Shown in pieces: positions 1 through 11,100 of a DNA stretch of 64,000 nucleotides. The stretch is from assembly GCA_025766275.1 (NCBI GenBank), contig JAFKAC010000039.1:62001-126000 (forward strand), read 5' to 3'. This DNA is from Lactarius indigo. Taxonomy: Eukaryota > Basidiomycota > Agaricomycetes > Russulales > Russulaceae. The position numbers and the translations under genes were made by a program. The notes below the pieces were generated by a model. That model saw only the letters and a program-made list of their open reading frames with translations. It was not told the origin of the DNA and searched no databases. Every line of letters starts with the position of its first letter. Position 1 is the first letter of the stretch.

Positions 1-2194
1 TACTTATACACTTTCTGGTAGTGACACTGTACAAGGGATGTAACACTAAGTCACGCAGTACAAGGAAGTATTGTTCTACAAACAGACAAAGGAGTGGACA
101 TTCTAAGAACAAGGGAGGAAAGAATAAGGAGAGTCCAGAAGCAAATGATATCATAGTGACATCATAATAAGGATAGATCTAAGTATGGAACAAGGGAAAG
201 TACAAAGGCGATATACAATGTAGAGTCCGGATGTATGATGTCATACAACTACAGTGATGTCATGTATGATGCAATGATAAGTCCAGATTGTACAGATCAA
301 ATAATATCTAATCTACAAGTCCTGTATATCTAATCTAAAGCAGTCCATGCTGCAAGTCCGGTCCGTACGAGCCGCTAAGTGCGCAAGGGTCACTTATCAA
401 CATTACTTATCGTCTTAAGAAATTTATTTTCATTTGTACTTATACACTTCGTAGTCTCAGAGTACATACCTCAGCCGTTCCTCCCAAACGCTGAGTCGTG
501 CTCTCCTGCGCTCCTACAATACTTGCAACCCAGTGTATTTTTAATCTCCCCGTTTACTCCCACTGCGTAACAGGTGATTCAAGAGGTGATTTGAATGGTG
601 GTCCGCTCAGTAGCCATTGCTCCCGGCTGCCAGCTGAGGCACCAGTGGATCGTGGGAGAGTCCAGCGGGGTGGCCGTTTCATCGGTACGCCAAGGTGAGC
701 TGTGGAGTTTTGTTCTCCATCACTTTCCTCTCAGGCTGTCACTGCCTTACCTTTATCGCTCCCTTCTCCCTCTCCCTTCTCATCCTCCTCAGCTCACCTC
801 CTTCCTGGTCTCTTGCCGTCTCTGCGTTTCCCCTCGCTGCCTGCTTCCACTTCCACTTCCTGTTCTTCCTCCTACCCTCTCAGCGCCCGTCCACTCCGTT
901 GCATGCAAGTGTAACTGTCGCCTTCGTCCCTCTCCTTGCTGGTGTCTCTTCACCCTTCCGGTGGTCTCACCAGATCTCACCACCCACCAGTCTCACCGCC
1001 TTCACAATATACAATTGCTACCCCCTTCCTCTTCGCTCCTTCTGACCTCATTGATTCTCTCTCCCCATCTGCACACCTTTGCGTTCTCCTTCCTGCAGTC
1101 TCTCACAATCTACAGCGACCTCTTGTCGCCTGCCACCCTTTCGGCGCCATCTCCTTCTTCCTGCCCAATGGTAATCACTCCCTTTCCCTCCTTGTCATCG
1201 CATCTGGGGGAGATCTCTTGCCTCCATCCTCTCCTTACATCCTCTGGTCGCTCCACCTATCTTTTTCTCTATCTGCAATCATGTCTCTTCACCCTCTTAT
1301 CCCACCTACTACCCCTCTTTCGTCACCATCTCCCCCTCATGCACATGCCCTTCACTCCCTGCCATCCCCTGCCATTGCACAATTATCGTTTCGTGATGAC
1401 TGATTGGCTTCCCACATTTGGTACTGATGTGCTGTTGCGCAAAAACTTACTCTCCCAAGCCAGGGCTTGCACCACGGTCGAAATTAGACTGTGAACCAAC
1501 CTCCATTGTAAATGTTGATGTGACTCCCATTTCCTTTTGGCTCGTGTCCCTTGTGTGGGCCCACCAGTCACACTTTTGTCCTCCTCACCCCAAACTGACG
1601 TGCCAGACATAGGGTTACTGTCTAATGACGACTGCAGTGAGCGAATTGTTGCCAAGGTCAGCTCATTCTTTGGAAAATTTGACGTGCATTGTGATTTCTC
1701 TTCTCCTCTGCCTCCGCGTTTTCATTCCCATCCCCATTTGTTCACTATTCTAGATGGTAAGGTACACTATTAATGGTCCGCTGTGGTTTGCGCTCATCCG
1801 TGCAGTGCACATCTCCCCCGGAACAATGCGTGGGGTATCAATTCAAGCTTTGAACTAGTTTATTCCTCTTGTCCCATTGTAATTGAATGGGTCCTTATGA
1901 CCTTATCAGCGGATTTTGGTGCTACTCACAATGATGTATGTGTACCGAGAACGCAGATATGCCAGGTAGCACAGATTGATCACAAGACGAACAATGATGA
2001 GGAGTGACCTGAGAAAATGCACTCGTGTCTTGTGAGCTTGCTTGTGAGTGAAATGGGACGATGTACAATCTCACTTTTAAATGTGGCCCAAAAACGACGG
2101 GACGGCGAACGTGGGAAAGTCGCTCAACTTGTGTTGCCTTGTCTTATCTCATACCATTATCTAGTTCGTCGTGATCGGCACGACGTCACAGACT
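1..2194. other. No gene recognised; C/T-rich tract and CRE-like motifs
   Basis: I see no supportable gene here. The first 300 bases hold several TGATGTCA-like motifs (about 157-166 reversed, 236-244 and 255-263) of the kind seen in LTR U3 regions, but no LTR boundary or target duplication is visible. From about 700 to 1400 the plus strand is strongly C/T-rich and gives long open frames in several phases (for example 595-1494). These translate to Ser/Leu/Pro-rich low-complexity peptides without a domain. Similar pyrimidine-rich stretches occur near 25.9-27.4 kb and 60.0-61.2 kb. The 2000-2190 part is the probable 5' flank of the Goodbye-domain gene. Confidence 0.5.
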
Positions 2195-5100
2195 ATGCAG
2201 GCGTCCTCCTCATCCACTCCAAAAGATCCAAACCTTCAACCAATATTCGAAAAGGCCCTGAAGGACTATAAGAAGAAGACCGGCACAGACCTGACTGCGC
2301 ACCCACTCGCTGTTGAGCTAAATGGCTGCGATTCTCCCGAGTCTATCCTCGCCGTACTTGAACAGAAGGCAAATGTACTGAATCAATCTTGGAGTAGCGA
2401 TGACCGACTCACCAAGTGGCTTAAACCTACCGTGAATATCCTCAATGCGCTCTCTGCACCTCTTGGGGAGGGCGCTGGCTTGGTAGGTCACAGGAGCCAG
2501 GCTCACTACCTGTTATTCCTCACGTTAACTTTCAGGCATTCTCCCCTTCCAAAATCATCTTCTCTGGAATCGGAATTTTCCTCTTAGTGAGTTTTCTTAC
2601 TCAATTCTCTGTATGGGTCGCGAGAGCTTCAACTCTAGTAGGCGGCAAAGAACACTGTGACAAGCCGCGATGCGCTTGTTGAACTCTTTGATAGTATCGA
2701 AAGCCTCTTTCGACTCTTCAAGACCTATACCGAAGACCCACCAGCTCGGACGGTGGTGGATGTACTCGTGAAGATCATGGCTGAAGTTCTGTCAATCCTT
2801 GCCATAGCGATGAACAGGGTGAAGCAAAAACGAACTAGTGGGTCTATCTCTTGTGATAAGCTCGATCTCGCCTAATTTCGAGCAGAGACAATTTTAAAGA
2901 AGCTGGCAGGAACAAATAATATCAAGGATGCCCTACAGAGGTTTAGAAAGTTGGAGCAGGGAGAGCTTCTCGTGATAATCGCACAGGTATCAAGGGAAAC
3001 TAAGGGCGGTGTTACGGTATGGACTTAACGACTCATTACACACGACTCATGACCGGTTATGACTACGGTCCGGTATCAGTATTAGTCATGGACTCTTACA
3101 TCGTATCAGTCAGCATAGTAGCTCGCATGTGATTGTGACTCATGTATGACTCATTCCTAGGATAGCGGTACTAGGGTTCGAGCTAGTTACGCTATTGGTT
3201 ACTTACTATTCCAGCGGCGCTTTAAAGCCCGCGTGTACTTGTATAAGTAGTCGACCCGGAAGACCAAGAGTCCCCATCTTGGTCTTCTTCAATCCACCCT
3301 TGACTCGCTAAAACCTCCTGCCTTAGTCTCGGACTAAGTGTGCCTTCACTTGTATCCAACCAAGGGATACACTTCTTCGCCTTTAGCTGCAGCGTGTGCC
3401 GAAGTGCCCCTGTTCAGCTCGCGTTGGGTTGACTCGTGTCCCCATTCGCCTATCTCCGCTAAGTTGATTACGCCTTCATAGCGTCCAAGTCGGACTAACG
3501 CCGGTGGAGCGTAACATTAAGACCAAGATCCTCAACCGTGGCGTACTCAACCAGAGACCAGTGGACATCCTTCCGTCCATATCATATCGAACGACGAGGA
3601 GATCGCAACGTACCAACAAGATTCCTAGGAGCAGCTCAGTGGAGAGAACGAGGAGAAGATACCGGATACTTCGTGGAATTTAACGGTCCCAACCGTTTCC
3701 GACCCGTTGAGTTCAATTTTGACCACCTCTGTTGGACGGAGGTTACTTGGAATCCTATAGACCATCATTGGGATATCGTACGACCAGCAGGAAGACATTA
3801 CAACTGCGACATCGACGCAAGAGAACTCAACAGTCGCGCAGACTACGGTCCTATTGACGGACAAGCGCAAGAACATACCGACGAAGGAGTTAGCGGAGAA
3901 GAAGCCTCCGATAGTCAACAGTCACCAAGTCGAGGAACGACACCAGCAGAGGAAGCAAGCTTAGGAGCTATCGGTGACCACATCATACAACGAACTGAGT
4001 CGTTAACTATTCATCAACCCGAACCAGAAGTAATCCATATCCACAGCCCAGCAGTCGCAATGGCAACAGCCACCGTTACCCAAGAAGAAACGTATCTCAC
4101 AAATGAAGCAAGAGATCAAATCGCCCTAGAAGAGCAAAGACGTATTGCAGAGGAATCGCGAGCCAATTTGGCTCCTATCAACCCGTACACTGGTCATCGA
4201 ATGACCGAAGACGATGTAGCAATTCACCGAGCAATCGGACCCGATGTAGCTGACCCTCCCAGCGGAGGCGGACCCCCCGGCGATCTACCCGGAGGAGGAG
4301 GAGGACCCCCATCAAGAGGACCAGGGTTCGAGGGATTCCCTGGAGGGTTTCCAGGAGGACCACCAGGGGGAGGACCAATCGGAGGTGGACTACCAGGTGC
4401 AGGCCCCATTATTCCCCCTCCAAGTAATAAGCTAGCTGGCGAAGCACCCACAGTATTCGACGGAGAACGCGCCAAAGTCGAAGCATTCCTTACCCAATGG
4501 CATGTTTACTGGGGCATGAACGCAGACGAAGGCATAATGGCCACACCTTACCGACGAGCCCTACTTTTCCTATCCTACATCAAGGGCGTTAACGTCAGCG
4601 AATGGGTACTGGCAATGCTCACCTGGCTTAATGGCCAGATACAAGCCGGCATACCTCGAACTAGTGAGGGACTATGGAACGAAGTCACGCGCAGCTTCAT
4701 GCAGCGCTTCCGCAACACGATGGAACAAGAACAAGCTCAATACGAGCTTAAGAAAGGAGTCAAGATGACTGGGGGCAATTTAGATGAGTATTGCACCCAA
4801 TTCGAACAGTTAATACGCCGCGCTCAATATAGACTCGACGACCCGCAAACGCTCGATCTATTCGCGAGTGGACTGCCGAAAGACCTTTACGAAAAGGTCT
4901 ATACTCTCGACAACCCCCGTAACTACCGGGAATGGAAAGAAGCGGCCACCACCCGCCAACAACAATATCTCCATCTCAAAGCAGTGTTAAACAAGGGAAT
5001 TCCCCCTGGACAAGGACAAGGAAGGCAACGACAACAACGACAGTGGCAGGGACCACCAAGAAGTTCATGGCAGCCGAGAAATCTGCGAGATCCAAATGCC

Positions 5101-8100
5101 ATGGATACCTCCGCAGATCGAATTCGAGGGCGACTTGCAGGAGCAGAAGACATACTCGCCCCTCGTCCCCCATACCGACCAAGAGGAGGATTTTTACAGA
5201 GAGGAGGAGGACGTAATAATCCAAGGCCAGTCACGTGTTATAACTGTAGAAAGGACGGACACATGGCCCGCGATTGCAGGGAACCACGAGGGGGATATCA
5301 ACCCCAAGCATCGACCAGTCGGTACATCGACACCGACTATCATCAACAAGAACCCGAAGTCGCTACCAGGGCGGTCCAAGAAGTACCCCCTCAACAGCGC
5401 GCCAGCGACTGGCTTAATGGAGTAGCCGGAGAATCGGATGACGTAAAGGACATTATCCTCCAGCAGTTGTGGAAGAAGGAGGGTTTTCAGGACGCCTGAA
5501 CCCATCGGCCTGGGTGAGGGCAGTTAATTGTAACAGTGTAATCATGACTCGCTACCGTTCTATGAGAGTTCCAGTATCGATTCGCACCAGTTACGCAATG
5601 GCCGACATACGAGCACTAGTCGACAGTGGAGCAACGCATTGCTTCATGAAACCATCATTTGCAAAAAGGATGGGACTTGGGACCAAATTACTCGACATCC
5701 CAAAAAAAATATGGAACATTGACAATACAGAAAATAAATCGGGGCGTATCACTCACTATACCGATGTTGATGTTCAAACTAAAGGCATTCACAAGGAGAT
5801 CCGTTTCCTTATTACGGACATTGGAAACGAAGACATCGTGTTAGGATACCCCTGGCTTGCCATTTACGATCCACATATCAAGTGGTCACAAGCAGCCATA
5901 CATGAAGACATGCTCCCTATCATTATTCGATCTATCAATCCCAATATCAAAACCACGCCAGCGGTAGCAGCTGCTATCGTTCAAAATGACGATTACGAAG
6001 TCGTGCACTCCTGTGTTATCACAGACGAACAACGACAACATTTTGAAGAAGGATGTCGAATCAGGGCCACTGCCACCGATCTCGCCATCGCCGCCCAACA
6101 ATATGTCACAAAAGCTGAGTTACCCCCTGAATACAGCGAATTCGAACGCCTCTTCAGTGAAGAAGCATCAGACAGGTTTCCACCCAGCAGGCCCTGGGAT
6201 CACGCCATCGAATTTAAACCGGGAACAGCCGATGCGATTGACTGCAAGATATATCCCATGACACAAGAAGAAGACAAGAAATTACGCGAATGGATTGACG
6301 AACAACTCAAAAAGGGGTATATACGACCCTCCAAATCCCCTTACGCGTCATCTTTCTTCTTCATCAAGAAAAAGGACGGAAAGCTACGACCTGTCCAAGA
6401 CTATCGAAAGATCAACGCAGTTACTATCCGCAATCAATACCCTCTTCCCCTCATCTCCGATCTCATTACCGACCTTAGCAACGCCCACATCTATACTAAG
6501 CTCGACGTTAGGTGGGGGTACAACAATGTACGCATCAAAGAAGGAGACGAGGAAAAGGCGGCGTTCAAAACACGATACGGCTTATTCGAACCCACGGTGA
6601 TGTTTTTCGGCTTAACCAACTCCCCAGCAACGTTCCAGACCATGATGAACTTCATCTTCAGGGACATCATCGCCAAACATGAAAAACGCGGCACAGTTAT
6701 TCGTGTCTACATGGACGACATCGGTATTGCCACGGGGCTTGATCATTCACTACAGGACCACATCGAAGCCGTTAAAGATGTACTCCGCGTATCCGCGGAA
6801 CATGATTTATACTACAAGCTTGAAAAATGCCTATTCCACTCCCCGCGCATGGATTACCTGGGGGTAATCCTTGAAAAGGGGGTGACGCGCATGGACCCCG
6901 TCAAAATTTCAGGAATCAAGGACTGGCCTACGCCAACAAAGGTTAAGGACGTCCGCTCTTTTCTCGGATTTTGCAACTTTTACCGACCTTTCATACGAGG
7001 TTTCGCGACCAAAGCACGCCCCCTCAACAAACTTACCCGCAAAGATACCGAATGGCACTGGGGAACCGAAGAGGAAAAGGCGTTCCAAGACCTCAAAACC
7101 CTCGTCACCAGCGAACCGGTTCTCGCGCACCCCGACCTTACGCAACAATTCGAACTAGAGGTTGACGCGTCGGGATTTGCCACTGGAGCCGTCCTCCTTC
7201 AGCGCAAAGCGGACGGCAAACGACATCCCATCGGTTACTATTCGTCAACCCTCAATGAGGCCGAACGCAATTACGACATTTACGACCTCGAACTCTTAGC
7301 GATCGTCAAGGCCTTTCGCCACTGGAGGCCCCTTTTAGCAGGGTCCCCCCACAAAATTAAAGTGTTTTCGGACCATCTTAACTTACAATACTGGAAATCG
7401 CCGCAAAAGATTAGTAGACGGGTAGCCAGGGAAGTACTTGAACTCTCGGAATACGACTTCGAGATTCACCACATTAAAGGAACTTCCAATGGTCGCGCCG
7501 ACGCATTGTCGCGAAGACCGGATTACGACCAAGGAGAAAACGATAACGAGGGAGTAACTGTGTTACCAGAAAGCGTCTTTGCGCGCGCTACCACACTAGA
7601 AGAACCGCGACACCCCCACTGGAGACCCGAGATCCTACCTGTGGAGATGACACCAGAACACCCCATTTACGAGCAAGATACAGCTAAGTTGAAACCCTGG
7701 GTTGACGCTCACAAGCTGAAAGACATCGAAGGAACGTGGTATAAAGAGGGACGCCGAGTAGTCACGGGCGGCATCCATGACAAACGCACGATCATTGCGG
7801 CCCATCACGATTCCCCTGTCTATGGCCATCCAGGCATCAAACGAACTCTCCAACTCACTGAACGACACTACTGGTGGCCACAGATGAAGAACGACGTCAC
7901 AGAATACGTCAAAGGGTGCGCGGAATGTCAGCGGCACAAAGCCAACCTCCGACCAATTAAGGCACCACTACAACCTATTTACCCAAAACCAGAAGCCCTG
8001 CCGTTTGAGACTATCGCAGTGGACTTTATTACCAAGCTCCCCGTCTCTCGTGGTTTCGATTCCATTCTCACGGTAACAGATCACGATTGCACTAAAGCTG

Positions 8101-11100
8101 CTATCTTCATACCTTGTAATGAAGAGATAACAGCCGAAGGAACCGCCGCCCTGTACGTCTCTCACGTATTCCCCTGATTTGGACTCCCCTCGCGTGTTAT
8201 CAGTGATCGGGATCCCCGTTTCGCATCCAAGTTTATGCGAGAGATATGTAAAATCCTTGGCATCAGCCAAAACATCTCAACCGCTTATCACCCCAGGACG
8301 GACGGCCAATCGGAGCGAACGAATCAATGGCTGGAGCAATATCTCCGCTTCTGGGTAAATGAACGACAGGACGACTGGACTCGTTATCTGCCTATGGCAG
8401 AATTCACGCATAACAATTGGCCTAATGAAACTACACGGGAGTCCCCCTTCTTTCTCCTATCCGGGTTCAACCCTCGCGCTGATTGGACCGATAGGCCGTC
8501 TCCTATTCCCCAAGTGTCGCTAAGACTAGATCAGTTCAAACAGGCACGACAGCGCGCCTTCTCCTGTATGCTCCGGGCGCAAAAGTCATGGGTCAAACAC
8601 AAAGATACGCCCAGATTCAAAGAAGGAGACCTTGTATGGCTAGAAGGGCGCCACTTACGCACTCATCAACCAACCGCAAAATTGGCCGCAAAACGCCATG
8701 GGCCATTTAAGGTCATTCAGGTGATGTCTCCTGTCAACTATCGTCTCGAGCTTCCCACGCAGTGGAGCATCCACGACGTATTCCACATAGATCTTCTCAC
8801 ACCTTATCGCGAAACGCCCACGCACGGACCAAACTATCAGCGCCCACCACCTGATTTGGTCGATAACGAAGAAGAATACGAAGTCGAGAAGATTCTAGAC
8901 TCGCAGCGATTCGGCAGAAGACGCCGGCTCCAGTATCTCGTCAAATGGAAGGGCTATCCTGACTCCGACAATCAGTGGATAGATAAGGATGACATATTTG
9001 CCGACGAAGCCGTTCGGGACTTCAAACATTCCAACCCCGACAGAGAAACGCATATAAGGACAGCTTTCTGTCGTGATAAGTCCCCATCTCCCATTCATTC
9101 CATGTCCTCCACTCGACGCAATGACCAGCTCGCACTCCTCTCTACCCTCGTCAATGACTCCACCACCACGCTTGTCAACCCCGACTCCACCGACGACACC
9201 GCAGCCAGTGGAGCTACGCGAAGAGGCCGTCCCTCCGTGCAGCATGAGGAAGACGGCCCTATCACTAGTGAAGAATTGCACCAGACACTGCAACGATTCC
9301 CTATGCCCGTACAGGGAACTCTCGACGACGATCCAGCAGCAACTCAACCAGCACCTCCGCCGTCAATGTACGCCCTCACAAACCCCAACACCGGTGAGCC
9401 CGAAGTCTTCCTCACCGAAGACGAGCTCTTTCGGCTTCAAGCAGCTGTCCCGCGCGGTGAAACCACCCAACGCCATGCAGAAGTACGAACAAGAATGGAA
9501 GGAGACGGCGGCGCGGTGGCAGCGGGAGCAACTGCATATCGCCGCCTGCCGGCGCCGGATGATGAAGGAGCGGAAGGAGTACTGGACGAAGATGAGGATG
9601 AAGACGAGCTTGGAGACTATTACCCCATCAGGCACGCATTCCTTAACCATGAATTCTACGCTGAAGATCCAGCCGCCACTCCCTACCTCGTCGACGCAGC
9701 GGGGGGACCTCTACACAGGGGACGAGTCGCCGTGGCACAAGCGGCTCGTTATACACCAATGGGGGAACGAGACCCAGCAACCAGAGTCATTGTCCCTGAA
9801 GGGTTCCGGGTCAATCGAGGACCCGATTACATTCCGTTCCCGATCAAACTCCCCAACGGACCGACGGTACAAGCATCACACGTACAAGTTATCCGAGGAG
9901 GAGACCCCTTCGTACTCGGATTAGCTCCGGGGTCAGGCTTCCTCTATGGGAAGCCCCTTTACGCCACCCCCCACCTCCCAAAAAACAATCGTGCGTTTAT
10001 CCCACACGAAGAGCATTTCATGCTCCGAGACCGACACCCCACCGATTTGCTGCTGATGCGCATTGGGGATGTCACCCTTACTCAAGAACTGCGCCGGTTC
10101 CGGCAGTTCGCATTTGCCGAGGACCAGCTGGAGAAGCGAATCCGACAGCTACAGTTGGAAAGGGAGATGGTGGTTCAGGACAAAAAGGACAGTCTTTATC
10201 GTCTTGAACGAGCTAACATATTGGCGCGAATGGAGGATGAAGCGGAACGGATGAGGCAGGAATCGGTGGCGGATTAGTGAGGTGGGCCTCACTCCTGAAA
10301 AGGGGGTGATGTTACGGTATGGACTTAACGACTCATTACACACGACTCATGACCGGTTATGACTACGGTCCGGTATCAGTATTAGTCATGGACTCTTACA
10401 TCGTATCAGTCAGCATAGTAGCTCGCATGTGATTGTGACTCATGTATGACTCATTCCTAGGATAGCGGTACTAGGGTTCGAGCTAGTTACGCTATTGGTT
10501 ACTTACTATTCCAGCGGCGCTTTAAAGCCCGCGTGTACTTGTATAAGTAGTCGACCCGGAAGACCAAGAGTCCCCATCTTGGTCTTCTTCAATCCACCCT
10601 TGACTCGCTAAAACCTCCTGCCTTAGTCTCGGACTAAGTGTGCCTTCACTTGTATCCAACCAAGGGATACACTTCTTCGCCTTTAGCTGCAGCGTGTGCC
10701 GAAGTGCCCCTGTTCAGCTCGCGTTGGGTTGACTCGTGTCCCCATTCGCCTATCTCCGCTAAGTTGATTACGCCTTCATAGCGTCCAAGTCGGACTAACG
10801 CCGGTGGAGCGTAACAGGCGGTGCGTAACTCTTTCATCTGGCCATTCACTTATGTTTTGAATGTCTTCTGGTTAGACGCAAAGCAAACAAATGGGGCGGC
10901 TGAGGAGATCGTTAAAAGTATGGACGTCGGCAATTCTTCCCCCTCCCTTGACGTGGTCGCGAGTACTTGTCAAAGTTCAAAAATAGTCACAGAGGAGGAA
11001 TGCTTACCGCCTGGGAAGCTTCATACACCCGCTTCTGAACGCTCCTGCCCTGGCGCGGGGCTTGTGTCCGAGCACACTCGGCGTAAAAAATCGGTGGGCG

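Larger units (their letters stand above)
5469..10277 (+). pseudogene. pol: A1 Pol (PR-RT-RNaseH-IN-chromodomain), one premature stop
   Basis: The frame is open from 5469 to 10277 except for TGA at 8175-8177. Domains from the 5' end: aspartic protease DSGATH (near 5622), reverse transcriptase with YMDD (about 6709-6720), RNase H with DASGFATGA (about 7165), integrase HHCC finger (about 7803-7930), catalytic-core DDE residues in AVDF (about 8017), SDRDPRF and SERTN, a GPF-type module, a chromodomain (about 8875-9040, LQYLVKWKGYPDSDNQW), and a C-terminal extension of about 400 residues ending in a coiled coil. A2 has CGA (Arg) where A1 has the TGA, so this is a CpG-type C-to-T nonsense change within the integrase core. 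The downstream half stays in the same frame. The element is probably immobile unless the stop is read through. Confidence 0.9.
3010..10816 (+). mobile_element. A1: full-length Ty3/Gypsy chromovirus
   Basis: The 7.8-kb element is bounded by 507-bp LTRs that look identical (3010-3516 and 10310-10816) and start TGTTACGG and end GCGTAACA. The 5-bp target duplication GGCGG is at 3005-3009 and 10817-10821. Order: 5' LTR, self-complementary primer site, gag, pol in the -1 frame (protease, RT, RNase H, integrase, chromodomain, C-terminal extension), polypurine tract, 3' LTR. Identical LTRs imply a recent insertion, but the integrase has one in-frame TGA at 8175-8177. A second copy, A2, is at 44913-53547. 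Confidence 0.95.

Noticed and set aside
595..1494. 299-codon open frame on the plus strand
   Set aside because: All three plus frames are long and open here because the strand is C/T-rich. The peptide is low-complexity and has no domain or conserved start.
4224..4475. Minus-strand Pro/Gly-rich ORF opposite A1 gag
   Set aside because: A mirror of the Gly/Pro-rich Gag linker. It recurs in A2 only because the plus-strand repeat is conserved.
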